NCBI GenBank assembly: GCA_963829355.1
Contig: CAWHHZ010000030.1
Span: 1 to 24,050 of the forward strand
From: CAWHHZ01 sp963829355
GTDB lineage: Bacteria; Acidobacteriota; Thermoanaerobaculia; Gp7-AA8; JAHWKK01
Reading direction: 5' to 3'
Length of the DNA stretch: 24,050 bases
The position numbers were made by a program, and so were the translations under genes. Every line of letters starts with the position of its first letter. Positions within the stretch are counted from its first letter, which is position 1. This document shows, piece after piece, positions 6,736 to 15,598 of the stretch. The notes beneath the pieces are model-generated. The model ran no database searches, was not told the origin of the DNA, and saw only the letters and a list, made by a program, of their open reading frames with translations.

Positions 6736-7806
6736 GTGATGGATCGACCGATGTTGCGTTCAGTGTTGGTGCTTGGCTGTCTTCTCCTCGCGTCGGGTGC
6801 ATCGGCGCAGTGGAAGATCGAGAATGACAAAGGCTCGAGTCTGAAACTCGGTTTTCTGGTGCAGGCGAGAGGAGAGCTGATCGACTCGGATGCTGCGACT
6901 GCACAGAACCTGTTCTTCCGGCGGCTCCGGCTGCTGGCGGGAGGGACGCTGAGCGACCGCTTGAGCTTCTTCTTCGAGACGGACAGTCCGAACCTCGGAA
7001 AAGGAACGAGTGCCGGCGGCAAGGAGGCTTCCGATCTCTACCTTCAGGATTTCGTTCTGATGTACAAGTGGTCCGACGATCAGTTCATCGATGCGGGGAT
7101 GATTTTGCCGGCGCTCTCGCACAACTCGAATCAGTCGGCGGCCTCACTGCTCGCGACCGACTATGGACCGTACTCGTTTCTGGCATCGGGTCCGACCAAC
7201 TCCCGTGTGGGCCGTGACTACGGAGTCCGCGCGCGGGGATACGTGCTCGACGATCATCTCGAGTACCGGGTCGGTCTTCTTCAGGGCACGCGAGGGACTG
7301 ACGGAGCGAACGACCTGAGGATGACCGGGCGGCTGGTCTACAACGTCTTCGAGCCGGAGAAGGGTCTTTTCTACGCGGGGACGTATCTCGGCAGCAAGCG
7401 CGTGCTATCGCTCGGCGCGAGTATCGACCGGCAGGAGGATTACCAGACCACCGCACTCGATCTGTTCTGGGATCAGCCCCTCCCGGGGGGCAACGGTGTC
7501 ACGCTGCAGACCGACTGGATCCAGTACGACGGCGACGATTTCCTGCCGCAGTTGCCGGAGCAGGATACGTTGATGGTCGAGGCTGGCTACTATTTCAGCG
7601 ATTCGAGACTTCTGCCCTTCGTGCAGTACTCGACCCGCGATTTCGATGCCGCGAACGTGGCAGACCAGGACCGTCTTCAGGTCGGGCTGGGATGGATGTT
7701 CGATGGGCACCGCACAAACCTGAAAGTTTCGTGGGCACAGGTGTCAACGGATGGTTTATCGGACGTGGATGAGATCTGGATCAACCTCCAGGTCTTCCGC
7801 TACTGA
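6736..7806 (+). CDS. outer-membrane porin, phosphate-selective O/P-like beta-barrel
   Basis: An outer-membrane channel of 356 residues. The signal peptide is MDRPMLRSVLVLGCLLLASG followed by ASAQ. The mature part alternates polar and aromatic residues in strands, with features typical of O/P-type porins: SLKLGFLVQARGEL at the first strand, then NLFFRRLRLLAGGTLSDRLS and FFFETD. The protein ends in INLQVFRY, an aromatic C-terminus expected by the BAM machinery. A perfect Shine-Dalgarno (GGAGGTGATC) lies upstream; either GTG at 6736 (7-base spacing) or the adjacent ATG at 6739 could start. Position before a sodium/solute symporter suggests it admits the same small substrate across the outer membrane; specificity cannot be read from sequence. 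Confidence 0.8.
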   Translation: MMDRPMLRSVLVLGCLLLASGASAQWKIENDKGSSLKLGFLVQARGELIDSDAATAQNLFFRRLRLLAGGTLSDRLSFFFETDSPNLGKGTSAGGKEASDLYLQDFVLMYKWSDDQFIDAGMILPALSHNSNQSAASLLATDYGPYSFLASGPTNSRVGRDYGVRARGYVLDDHLEYRVGLLQGTRGTDGANDLRMTGRLVYNVFEPEKGLFYAGTYLGSKRVLSLGASIDRQEDYQTTALDLFWDQPLPGGNGVTLQTDWIQYDGDDFLPQLPEQDTLMVEAGYYFSDSRLLPFVQYSTRDFDAANVADQDRLQVGLGWMFDGHRTNLKVSWAQVSTDGLSDVDEIWINLQVFRY

Positions 7807-7835
7807 GTAGTAACCGTAACGAAGGAGGATTCGTA

Positions 7836-8102
7836 ATGAATGATGGACCACTGCGGTACTGGCGCGCGAACCGTATCCTGATCGCCATTCTTCTCGGGAT
7901 CTGGGCGCTCGTCTCTTTCGTCTTTGCGATTCTGCTGGCGGAGCCTCTCTCCGCGGTGAGGATCGGACAATTGCCGATGAGCTTCTGGTGGGCTCATCAG
8001 GGTTCAATGTACGTCTTCGTCGTTCTGATCTTCGTATATGCGATCGTAATGGATCGTCTCGACAAGAAGTATGACGTCCAGGAAGAGGAGGAAGAGCGAT
8101 GA
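7836..8102 (+). CDS. DUF4212 small subunit of sodium/solute symporter
   Basis: An 88-residue membrane protein with two transmembrane helices (about residues 14-36 and 55-75), charged N- and C-termini and a C-terminal run of glutamates. The length, the WRANRILI opening and the WWAHQGS segment between helices match DUF4212. This small partner is regularly encoded just before symporters of the VC_2705 type. The ribosome-binding site GAAGGAGG is eight bases before ATG. The stop overlaps the next gene's start (ATGA), so the two are translationally coupled and probably form one transporter. Confidence 0.9.
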   Translation: MNDGPLRYWRANRILIAILLGIWALVSFVFAILLAEPLSAVRIGQLPMSFWWAHQGSMYVFVVLIFVYAIVMDRLDKKYDVQEEEEER

Positions 8103-9769
8103 GCGTCGAAGTCTGGACCTACATTCTCGTCGGGATCACGTTCGGCGCGTACCTCTATATCGGTTACTACAACCGGGTTCGGGATACGCGCGGGTTCTAC
8201 GTTGCAGGGCAGGGCGTTCCTCCAATTTTCAATGGAGCTGCGACCGCCGCGGACTGGATGTCAGCCGCGTCGTTCATCTCGATGGCGGGACTGATCTCGT
8301 TCATGGGATTCGACGGGACCGTCTATCTCATGGGCTGGACGGGTGGCTACGTGCTGCTCGCACTGCTCCTCGCGCCCTACCTGCGGAAGTTCGGAAAGTA
8401 CACGGTTCCCGATTTCGTCGGCGACCGCTACTACTCGTCAACGGCCCGCGTGGTTGCCGCCATCGCTGCCGTCGTCGTCTCGCTCACGTACGTTGCCGGC
8501 CAGATGCGCGGCGTCGGAATCGTCTTCAGCCGCTTCCTCAGCGTCGACGTCAATACGGGCGTGATCATCGGAATGGCGATCGTGTCATTCTTCGCGGTCC
8601 TCGGCGGCATGAAAGGCATCACATGGACTCAGGTCGCTCAGTACGGCGTCCTGATCCTCGCGTACCTGATTCCCGTCATTGCGATCGCCTGGGTCGTGAC
8701 CGGCAATCCGATCCCGCAGCTCTCACTCACCTTCAGCGATATCGTCCCGCGGCTCAACGGACTGCAGGCGGATCTCGGGTTTACCGAGTACACCCAGCCT
8801 TTCCGAACGAAGCCGATGATCGACATTCTCTGCATCACGTTTGCCCTGATGGCGGGGACGGCTGGACTTCCTCACATCATCGTTCGCTTCTACACCGTTC
8901 CCAATGTAAGGGCAGCCCGGTACTCGGCCGGATGGGCACTGCTGTTCATCGCCATCCTCTACACCACGGCGCCTGCACTGGCGGTGTTCGCACGATATAA
9001 CCTGCTCAATACTCTCCACGGCAAAACCATCGAGCAGATTCACGAGCTCGAGTGGGTCGACAAGTGGGAGACGACCGGTCTTCTCGGTTTCGAGGACAAG
9101 AACGGCGACGGCATCATCTCGATGACTCCCGACGAAGCGACCAGCGAGATGATGATCGACAGGGACATCATCGTGCTCTCGACTCCGGAGGTTGCCGGAC
9201 TCGCACCGTGGGTCGTTGCACTCGTGGCCGCAGGTGGGCTCGCCGCCGCGTTGTCGACGGCCGCAGGTCTGCTGCTGGTCATCTCGAGCTCCGTCGCCCA
9301 TGACATATACGCCCGACTGATCAATCCGGGGGCATCGGAGGCAAAACGCCTGCTCATCGGGCGAATATGGATCTTCGTCGCGGTTCTGGTGGCAGGCTTC
9401 TTCGGAATCTATCCACCTGCATTCGTCGCGCAGGTCGTGGCTTACGCCTTCGGACTCGCAGCGGCCAGCTTCTTCCCGATCATTCTTCTCGGAATCTTCG
9501 ACAAGAGGACCAACAAAGCAGGTGCGATCGCTGGAATGTCGGTCGGTCTCGTCTTCACGCTGGCGTACATCACGGCCAACAAGTACTTCGGTATGCAGCC
9601 GTGGTTCAACATCAGCTCCGAGGGAATCGGGACGATCGGCATGATCATGAACCTGATCGTCACGATCACGGTATCGCGATTTACTGCACCACCACCGATC
9701 GAGATCCAGGAGATGGTGGAGTCCGTACGCGTCCCTAGAGGAGCGCGAGCCGCACTCGAAGCACACTGA
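8099..9769 (+). CDS. sodium:solute symporter, VC_2705/acetate-permease-like
   Basis: A 556-residue inner-membrane symporter with about 13 hydrophobic helices. It belongs to the sodium:solute symporter superfamily. The N-terminus shows the core region DTRGFYVAGQGVPPIFNGAA then DWMSAASFISMAGLI, and the middle has GTAGLPHIIVRFYTVPN, a hallmark of the acetate/pyruvate-type members. A cytoplasmic or periplasmic insert contains DKNGDGII, an EF-hand-like acidic loop found in this subfamily. A later helix contains AAGGLAAALSTAAGLLLVIS, typical of ActP-like proteins. It is coupled to the DUF4212 gene upstream. The likely substrate is a short-chain carboxylate such as acetate, driven by sodium. The following DUF294 and exonuclease genes match the conserved neighbourhood of this subfamily. 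Confidence 0.9.
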   Translation: MSVEVWTYILVGITFGAYLYIGYYNRVRDTRGFYVAGQGVPPIFNGAATAADWMSAASFISMAGLISFMGFDGTVYLMGWTGGYVLLALLLAPYLRKFGKYTVPDFVGDRYYSSTARVVAAIAAVVVSLTYVAGQMRGVGIVFSRFLSVDVNTGVIIGMAIVSFFAVLGGMKGITWTQVAQYGVLILAYLIPVIAIAWVVTGNPIPQLSLTFSDIVPRLNGLQADLGFTEYTQPFRTKPMIDILCITFALMAGTAGLPHIIVRFYTVPNVRAARYSAGWALLFIAILYTTAPALAVFARYNLLNTLHGKTIEQIHELEWVDKWETTGLLGFEDKNGDGIISMTPDEATSEMMIDRDIIVLSTPEVAGLAPWVVALVAAGGLAAALSTAAGLLLVISSSVAHDIYARLINPGASEAKRLLIGRIWIFVAVLVAGFFGIYPPAFVAQVVAYAFGLAAASFFPIILLGIFDKRTNKAGAIAGMSVGLVFTLAYITANKYFGMQPWFNISSEGIGTIGMIMNLIVTITVSRFTAPPPIEIQEMVESVRVPRGARAALEAH

Positions 9770-9771
9770 AC

Positions 9772-9986
9772 AGTCGCCGGTCGTCAGTCGACAGTCGTCA
9801 GCAATGAAGAGCGGCTGGCGACCGGCACACTCGAGTCTGGGAGTGGCGCGAGGCGCCAATGCACAAAGCCAAGTGACCATCGACAGTGACAAACGAGCAG
9901 TGACCGATGACACTGGGACCAACGACCATTACCAATAACTCTCCCGTCTGACGACTGACGACCGATGACTGTCGACTGACCCCCTT
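9772..9986. repeat. heptamer-flanked intergenic element ending at the next start codon
   Basis: The left end (9772-9802) is a CAGTCG-type heptamer tract. The right end (9950-9984) is GACGACT, GACGACC, GATGACT, GTCGACT, GACCCCC, followed by TT and the ATG at 9987. The two ends are inverted relative to one another over about 31 bases with few mismatches. The middle (about 145 bases) includes GCGCGAGGCGCC and short GTGAC repeats but no gene. No Shine-Dalgarno precedes the ATG. Confidence 0.7.
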
Positions 9987-11792
9987 ATGGAACCAAGAGA
10001 ATTTCTCGAGAAGCAGCCTCCATTCGACCGGCTCGAGCCAGGGCAGATGCGGCGACTCGAGCAGTCGCTCGAGATCGCATGGGTCTCGCGCGGCGAGATC
10101 ATTCTCAAACGTACGGCTCCCCCGAACCAGACTCTTTTCGTGATTCGGAAGGGTGCCGTGAGGCTGGAGCGGGATGGTCAGATCGTCCAGATGCTCGAGG
10201 AGGGAGATCTCTTCGGATATCCCTCTCTGCTGGGAGGAACGAGTCCGACCGTGGATGTGATCGCGGAAGAGGACTCGCTCTTCTACCAGGTTCCGAAGAA
10301 GGTTTTCGATCAATTGGTTCAGATCCCGGCCTTCGGCGAGTATTTCCTCGAGAAACTGGCAGAACGTCTGCGCGCCTCCGTCGAGACACCGTCGAGCTCA
10401 CTGACGGGAAGTCTGTCGAGACCTGTTTCGGATCTTATCCACAAGCCTCCCGTATTCGTCGCGCCTGATGCAACAGTCGTCGATGCGGCCCGGATGATGA
10501 GCCGCGAGCGGACGAGCTCGGTACTCGTCTCAAGCACTCCCCCCGGCATCCTGACCGATCGTGATCTCCGCAATCGGGTTCTCGCAAATGGTGCTGACGC
10601 AATGACTCCCGTCAGCGGGGTGATGTCGTCACCGGTGATCACCATACCGTCGAAGATGACGTTGTTTCAGGCGCTGGTTCTCATGCTCGAGGAGAAGATC
10701 CACCATCTGCCGATCGAAGAGGATGGCGAGATCATCGGTGTGGTGAAGGACACCGATCTGCTTCGGCACCAGGTCAAGAGTCCGTTGTATCTGTTGCGCC
10801 TTCTCGAGCGTCTGGAGAAGCCAGAGGACTTTCCCGGATTCGCTTCCGAGATGATGGCCATGGTCGACATCCTGTATCAGGGCGATCTGGATGCTCTCGA
10901 GATCGGCCGTCTGGTGGCGAGCCTTCACGATGCTGCCACTGCGAGACTGATCCGCGCTGCCGAGAACGAGCTGGGGGAGCCACCCTGCGCGTTCTCCTGG
11001 ATCGTCTTCGGATCCGGCGGACGAATGGAGCAGGCGCTTCTCACCGATCAGGACAATGCTCTGGTGTACCAGAAGGAAAGCCCGGAGGCGAAGCAGTACT
11101 TCGAGAAGCTTTCGGAGCGTGTCGTGGGTGGGATGGTGAAGCTCGGCGTCCCTCGCTGTCCAGGCGGATTCATGGCGACCCGCTGGAGCATGTCACTACG
11201 CGAGTGGGAGCGGCAGTTTGGCGATTGGATCCGGACACCTGATGAGGATGCACTGATCGACGCCGCCAACTTCTTCGACTTCAGGCCCGTTTACGGAGCC
11301 CTGGCGGTGGAGACGCTTCAGGCCATCATCGATGATGCCCGGAACCGCGATCTTTTTCTCGGGCGGATGGCGAAGAACGCCGTCTCCTTCAGACCTCCCC
11401 TGGGACTCTTCCGGCGCATTCGGGAGGAATCCGAGGGGATCGATCTGAAGAAAGGGGGCGTGATCCCGATCGTCGCGATGGGACGCCTCTATGCTCTCGA
11501 GCATGGGATCCGTGAACGGGCTACGGTGGACCGCCTCCGCATCGCCGCGGAAAGAAAAGGCGGACTGTCGAAAGAGGGAGAGGAGCTCCTCCGAGAAGCG
11601 TTCCGATTCATCCTTCACATCAGGCTCTCGCGCCAGCTTCAGGCGCGGCGCGAAGGGGGAGCCGTGAACAATCTCGTCCATCTCGACGAGCTCACCCCGT
11701 TGCAGCGCAGGCATCTGCGCGATGCCTTCGTCGCGATCGCGGAGCACCAGAGCTCGATCTCCCAGAGGTACGGAACCTCGCTCATTTCATGA
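9987..11792 (+). CDS. cyclic-nucleotide-binding / CBS pair / DUF294 nucleotidyltransferase-like signalling protein
   Basis: A 601-residue cytoplasmic regulator. The order is: a cNMP-binding beta-roll (about residues 15-125, with GEIILKRTAPPNQTLFVIRK), two CBS domains (about 145-260, containing GILTDRDLRNRV and GVVKDTDLLRH) and a DUF294 nucleotidyltransferase-like domain. This last has the motif FGSGGRMEQALLTDQDNALV near residue 340. A DUF294 C-terminal domain follows (about 450-600). Families of this design sense nucleotides and are found beside VC_2705-type symporters, so it probably tunes uptake or acetate metabolism. The nucleotidyltransferase motif G-S-G-G-R and D-x-D is intact, resembling GlnD/GlnE-type signal proteins. 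It starts at the end of a heptamer tract without a ribosome-binding site, so translation may be leaderless or need an upstream structure. Confidence 0.9.
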   Translation: MEPREFLEKQPPFDRLEPGQMRRLEQSLEIAWVSRGEIILKRTAPPNQTLFVIRKGAVRLERDGQIVQMLEEGDLFGYPSLLGGTSPTVDVIAEEDSLFYQVPKKVFDQLVQIPAFGEYFLEKLAERLRASVETPSSSLTGSLSRPVSDLIHKPPVFVAPDATVVDAARMMSRERTSSVLVSSTPPGILTDRDLRNRVLANGADAMTPVSGVMSSPVITIPSKMTLFQALVLMLEEKIHHLPIEEDGEIIGVVKDTDLLRHQVKSPLYLLRLLERLEKPEDFPGFASEMMAMVDILYQGDLDALEIGRLVASLHDAATARLIRAAENELGEPPCAFSWIVFGSGGRMEQALLTDQDNALVYQKESPEAKQYFEKLSERVVGGMVKLGVPRCPGGFMATRWSMSLREWERQFGDWIRTPDEDALIDAANFFDFRPVYGALAVETLQAIIDDARNRDLFLGRMAKNAVSFRPPLGLFRRIREESEGIDLKKGGVIPIVAMGRLYALEHGIRERATVDRLRIAAERKGGLSKEGEELLREAFRFILHIRLSRQLQARREGGAVNNLVHLDELTPLQRRHLRDAFVAIAEHQSSISQRYGTSLIS

Positions 11793-11806
11793 GAGCATGA
11801 GTCGGG

Positions 11807-12415
11807 ATGAGGCTCTTTCGTTCCAGACCCTGGGATGAGCTGGTCTACTGGGCTCTCGATCTGGAGACCTCCGGGCTCGATCCCAGATCGGGCTTCATCT
11901 TGTCGGTCGGCATGGTGCCCATCCGCAACACGACGATCCGGTGGGGAGAGCGCTACTACAGCCTCGTGAGACCGGATGTGTCGGACTCCGCTGCGACCGA
12001 TGCCATTACGATCCACCATATTCTGCCGGCGGAGCTCGAGAACGCTCCCGGTCTTCCCGCCGTGATCGGTGAGGTCGCGGAGCGGCTGACCGGAGACGTC
12101 GCCCTGCTGGTCCACCATGCGCCCCTCGACGTGGGATATCTCCAGCAGGCTTTTCGCGCGACGGGGCACCGCTGGCCGAAGCCGCCCGTTGTGGACACGC
12201 AGGCGCTCGCTGCCCGCATCGAGCAGCGGCGGCACATTCTCGAGCCTTATGCCCGGCCCCTTCCGAGAGGTCTCGCTTCGCTGCGCTCCACCTTCGATCT
12301 CCCGTCGTTTGACGGGCATCACGCCTTGTCCGACGCCCTCGCTACCGCCGAGCTGTTCCTGGCCATGCGCGCCAGGTTGGGAGCTCAAACGCTCCGGCAT
12401 ATTCGCCGGCGCTGA
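11807..12415 (+). CDS. DnaQ-like 3'-5' exonuclease (DEDDh)
   Basis: A 202-residue exonuclease of the DNA polymerase III epsilon type. Catalytic residues are visible: D18 and E20 (ALDLETSGLD), D108 (HHAPLDVGYL), H171 and D176 (HHALSDA), the DEDDh set. It lacks the polymerase-binding tail of replicative DnaQ and so is a stand-alone enzyme. It follows the DUF294 gene by 14 bases and is probably in the same transcript. The symporter, DUF294 and exonuclease trio recurs across Proteobacteria; the reason an exonuclease travels with it is unclear, though a nucleotide or signalling-RNA substrate is conceivable. Confidence 0.9.
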   Translation: MRLFRSRPWDELVYWALDLETSGLDPRSGFILSVGMVPIRNTTIRWGERYYSLVRPDVSDSAATDAITIHHILPAELENAPGLPAVIGEVAERLTGDVALLVHHAPLDVGYLQQAFRATGHRWPKPPVVDTQALAARIEQRRHILEPYARPLPRGLASLRSTFDLPSFDGHHALSDALATAELFLAMRARLGAQTLRHIRRR

Positions 12416-12439
12416 GAGCACAGATTCATTGCCTCCGGC

Positions 12440-12482
12440 CTTCGCCGGCTTGGTGAGGATTTCCCTGCCCTCACCTGCGAAG
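12440..12482. terminator. bidirectional hairpin between convergent genes
   Basis: GGTGAGG (12452-12458) pairs with CCTCACC (12469-12475), and outer arms CTTCG (12440-12444) and CGAAG (12478-12482) extend the stem. It lies between the exonuclease and the leftward unknown gene, where a two-way terminator would be expected. There is no T-run on either side. Confidence 0.45.
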
Positions 12483-12526
12483 CCAGAGCGAAGATGCAGG
12501 AGGCCACACAAATACGCGTAATGCGC

Positions 12527-13060
12527 TCAGTTTCTAACTGCGCTGAGGATCTCGTGGGTCAGGGCCTCCCGATCCATCCCCTCCGCCTGTGACTCCGAAA
12601 CAGGGGTGTGAACGATTGCCACGTTCCGGAGCTGCCACAGCTCGAGCGCGGCCAACTGGCGGCGGAGAATCTCGTCTCCCTGCGAGGCGTGAACATGGAA
12701 AGGGTCGAGGGCGGCGTGTCGACCTTCGTGTGCGTGCGAATCGTGTGGAGCCGGACCCTCATATACCGGTTGCTCGCCAGCCGGTGATGGGGAGGCGGCT
12801 CTTTGGGGGCGGAGAGCCCGCCTCAGAGCTCCCTCGAGATACACCAGCTCCAGTCCGGACGCCCAGTAGGCGAGATCGTCGCGATTTGGCTGCGTGGTTT
12901 CCCGGCTGGTTCTCAAGGCTGCCGTTCCATCGTCGGGCAGGAACTCGAGCCAGCCCTCCCAGACCGTTTCGTTGAGTGGGCGGCCGCACGCCTGAACCGA
13001 ATAGCCGTGGCCGTCCTGATCGCTCACACTGCCCTCGTAACTGAGAATGACTTCCGCCAT
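12527..13060 (-). CDS. conserved uncharacterised two-part protein
   Basis: A 177-residue leftward protein starting at ATG 13060, preferred over the longer frame to 13090 because GGAGG lies five bases before it. The N-terminal 80 residues (MAEVILSYEGSVSDQDGHGY, then NETVWEGWLEFLPDDG, then ETTQPNRDDLAYWASGLE and VYLEGALRRAL) resemble a domain I have seen annotated only as hypothetical. A low-complexity linker rich in Pro, Ala and His separates it from a helical C-terminal part (DPFHVHASQGDEILRRQLAA). No signal peptide, membrane helix or cysteine cluster is seen apart from one Cys. It is transcribed alone, convergent with the exonuclease and divergent from the peptidase at 13165. Function unknown. 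Confidence 0.7.
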   Translation of the reverse strand: MAEVILSYEGSVSDQDGHGYSVQACGRPLNETVWEGWLEFLPDDGTAALRTSRETTQPNRDDLAYWASGLELVYLEGALRRALRPQRAASPSPAGEQPVYEGPAPHDSHAHEGRHAALDPFHVHASQGDEILRRQLAALELWQLRNVAIVHTPVSESQAEGMDREALTHEILSAVRN

Positions 13061-13128
13061 GGTGTCCTCCGTGCTCCCGGACGAGCGCAAGTGGCGTGCC
13101 CGGGAGGTGGCACCCGGAGGTGGTCACG

Positions 13129-13164
13129 TTCCTGGAAGCCACCGACCTCTGCTAGTCTGATTGC
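13129..13164 (+). promoter_or_regulatory. candidate leaderless promoter for the M49-like peptidase
   Basis: TAGTCT at 13153-13158 resembles a -10 hexamer and ends six bases before the ATG at 13165, with TTCCTG 18 bases further upstream as a weak -35. No Shine-Dalgarno is present. Transcription would begin at or beside the start codon. Confidence 0.4.
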
Positions 13165-14952
13165 ATGAATCGCTCGATGATTTTTCTGCCGCTTCTGATG
13201 CTGTCCGTAGTCACTCCCGCACTCGCGGAGCTCCCCGCCGGGTACTGGCCTCTCGAGAAGAGCCAGACCATTCTCGACAATACCGAGGAGCTCGTTCTCT
13301 CGCCGGATCTGTCGGGGTTGACCCCGGGAGAGCGCGAAGCCGTGCAGCTCCTTCTGGTCGCTGGCGGGGTCCTCCACGATATCTACGAAGACGCCAATCA
13401 CCATCAGGCTCACGCTGCCGAGCAGAGGTTGCTGGAGATTCATGAGAAGAAGGAGTCTCCGGAAACGGAGAATCTCCTCCGGCTCTATCGGCTTTTCGAG
13501 GGTCCCGTTGCGACGACGCTCGACAATCAGCGTGAGCCCTTTCTCCCCGTCGACCCTCCCGTTCCGGGGAAGAACGTCTATCCATGGGGAATCGAGAAGA
13601 GTGAGATCGAATCCTTTCTGGCTGCTCATCCCGATCAGCGTGCACAAATACTCGGTGAACGTACGGCCGTGAGACGAGCCAGCGTGGAGAATCTCGACCG
13701 CGACCTCGGGGCGATCAGGAAGTATCCTGCTCTCGACACGCTTCATCCGGGGCTCAAGACCCGGCTCGCAGAACTGCGGAAGTCGCCGAACTCCGAAGTC
13801 CTCTATGCCGTCCCGTATGCGGTGGCGTGGGCGGATCGCCTTCACGAGGTTTACGGTTTGCTTCGCGCGGCCGGCGAAGCCGTCGGGAAGGACGACGCGG
13901 AGCTGGCAGACTATCTTCACAACCGCGCTCGCGATCTTCTTTCGGGCAACTACGAGAGCGGTGACGCCTCCTGGGTGACGGGCCGGTTCAAGCATCTGAA
14001 TGCGCAGATCGGTTCGTACGAAACGTATGGCGACGCACTGTACGGCGTGAAGGCGTTCCACTCGCTCAGTCTCCTGCTCCGGAACGATGAGGCGACGCGG
14101 GAGCTGGAAAAGGGGCTGGGAAGTCTCCAGGCGATCGAGGATGCTCTACCGTACGACCATCACAAGAAGGTTCGTGACGATATCCCTGTGGGGGCGTACG
14201 AGGTGATCGCAGACTTCGGGCAGTCGCGGGGAACGAACACGGCGACGATCCTGCCCAACGACCCGCTCCATTCGAGACGGTACGGCCGCACGATTCTCCT
14301 GCGGGAAAACATCATGCGGCATCCGCGCATCTATCAGTCGCAGCAGCAGGTGTGGAATGCTGCCGTCGCCGAGGGGTTCGAGAATGACCTTGATGACTCG
14401 GGCAATTTCTACCGGACCCTGTGGCATGAGGTCGGGCACTACCTCGGCGTTGACCGTGACAGGGAGGGGAGGGTGCTCGATGTGGCACTCGAGGACTACG
14501 CCGACTCTCTCGAAGAGATGAAGGCAGATCTCGTCTCCCTCTTCACCGTCCATCAGCTCGCGGACGAGGAAGTGATCGGAGCGGAGCAGTTGCGGGCGAT
14601 TCAGGCAAGCGGCATTCTGCGCACGCTACAGAACAACCGTCCCCGTAACGACCAGCCGTACCAGAGAATGCAGCTGGTTCAGTTCAACTGGTTTCTCGAC
14701 CAGGGCCTGCTGTCGTGGGATGGAAGCGAGTTGTCCATCGACTACGGTCGCTATCGCGCCACCGTGACGAGTCTTCTCGAGGAGGTTCTCGAGATCCAGT
14801 ACCGGGGAGATGTCGAGAAGGCAGCCGGGTTCTTCGACCGTTGGACCCGCTGGGACCCGAAACTTCATGGCGCTCTGGCCGCACAGATTCGCGACGCTGA
14901 GACAGTCCGCTACAGGCTCGTGAGATATTCGGCTGAGCAATTGCAGCGCTGA
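13165..14952 (+). CDS. exported M49-like (dipeptidyl peptidase III-type) zinc metallopeptidase
   Basis: A 595-residue protein with a signal peptide (MNRSMIFLPLLMLSVVTPAL, then AELPAG). Residues 421-425 are HEVGH, an HEXXH zinc site followed by YLG. Residues 450-455 are EEMKAD, the third-ligand region (EExKAD). Together these match the bacterial DPP III-like branch, which has HEXXH rather than the classic HEXXGH. The N-terminal 150 residues are helical, and the centre contains GTNTATILPNDPLHSRRYGR, which is also family-like. It would cleave short peptides in the periplasm or outside the cell. It is transcribed from what looks like its own promoter and may extend into the DUF4870 gene 39 bases downstream. 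Substrate and exact peptidase class are inferred, not seen. Confidence 0.8.
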   Translation: MNRSMIFLPLLMLSVVTPALAELPAGYWPLEKSQTILDNTEELVLSPDLSGLTPGEREAVQLLLVAGGVLHDIYEDANHHQAHAAEQRLLEIHEKKESPETENLLRLYRLFEGPVATTLDNQREPFLPVDPPVPGKNVYPWGIEKSEIESFLAAHPDQRAQILGERTAVRRASVENLDRDLGAIRKYPALDTLHPGLKTRLAELRKSPNSEVLYAVPYAVAWADRLHEVYGLLRAAGEAVGKDDAELADYLHNRARDLLSGNYESGDASWVTGRFKHLNAQIGSYETYGDALYGVKAFHSLSLLLRNDEATRELEKGLGSLQAIEDALPYDHHKKVRDDIPVGAYEVIADFGQSRGTNTATILPNDPLHSRRYGRTILLRENIMRHPRIYQSQQQVWNAAVAEGFENDLDDSGNFYRTLWHEVGHYLGVDRDREGRVLDVALEDYADSLEEMKADLVSLFTVHQLADEEVIGAEQLRAIQASGILRTLQNNRPRNDQPYQRMQLVQFNWFLDQGLLSWDGSELSIDYGRYRATVTSLLEEVLEIQYRGDVEKAAGFFDRWTRWDPKLHGALAAQIRDAETVRYRLVRYSAEQLQR

Positions 14953-14991
14953 GAGCCGTCGACCGAACTCATATCAGGAGGAGATGAACTG

Positions 14992-15384
14992 ATGACTGTC
15001 CCGCACGAGAACGTACAGAGCCCGCCACCGCCCGTCCAGGGGCTCAACGACGAAGCGCGAAAGTGGGCGATGCTCACCCATCTGTCGGCGCTCGTTGGCC
15101 TGCTCGGCAACGGTATCGGGTTCCTTCTGGCACCGCTCATCCTGTGGCTCGTGAAGAAAGACAGCGACCCATTCATCGATGATCAGGGCAAGGAGGCGGT
15201 GAACTTCCAGCTCACCATGTTCATCGCGGCGCTCATCGCGATCGTGCTTTCGTTCGTGCTGATCGGCATTCCCCTGTTGATCGTGATCGGACTGATGGCC
15301 GTGATCTTCCCGATCATCGCAGCAGTGAAGGCGAATGAGGGTGAGTACTATCGCTATCCGCTCACGATCCGCTTCATCAAATAA
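14992..15384 (+). CDS. DUF4870 (Tic20-like) membrane protein
   Basis: A 130-residue inner-membrane protein. The N-terminus is soluble and proline-rich. It is followed by NDEARKWAMLTHLSALVGLL, the hallmark of DUF4870, then a second helix (about 44-55) and two more (about 75-113), ending in YYRYPLTIRFIK. KKDSDPFIDDQGKEAVNFQL between helices is the family's conserved signature. The ribosome-binding site AGGAGGAG is eight bases before the ATG. Members are common and uncharacterised, and are often called import-like or stress-related small membrane proteins; no specific task is supported here. Confidence 0.9.
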   Translation: MTVPHENVQSPPPPVQGLNDEARKWAMLTHLSALVGLLGNGIGFLLAPLILWLVKKDSDPFIDDQGKEAVNFQLTMFIAALIAIVLSFVLIGIPLLIVIGLMAVIFPIIAAVKANEGEYYRYPLTIRFIK

Positions 15385-15598
15385 GGGAGATATCGGGGGC
15401 GCAGGACTCCCGGTGAGCCGCCTGCGTCGTGGTTGCCATCAAGTGCTCGAGTGCTTTGCAAGGAATCCGGACGGGGGATCGGAAAACACATCTCCCCCCC
15501 GCCCACATCCCTCAGTCGCGATGAGGCCGCTCCTTCGGAATGACAGCGACGACAACCGCAATCACCTGTTGACAATCGTGAACTGATCACCAACGACG

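Noticed and set aside
8723..9922. A 399-codon leftward open frame opposite the symporter
   Set aside because: Arg/Asp-rich composition, antisense to a clear transporter gene, and no start signal.
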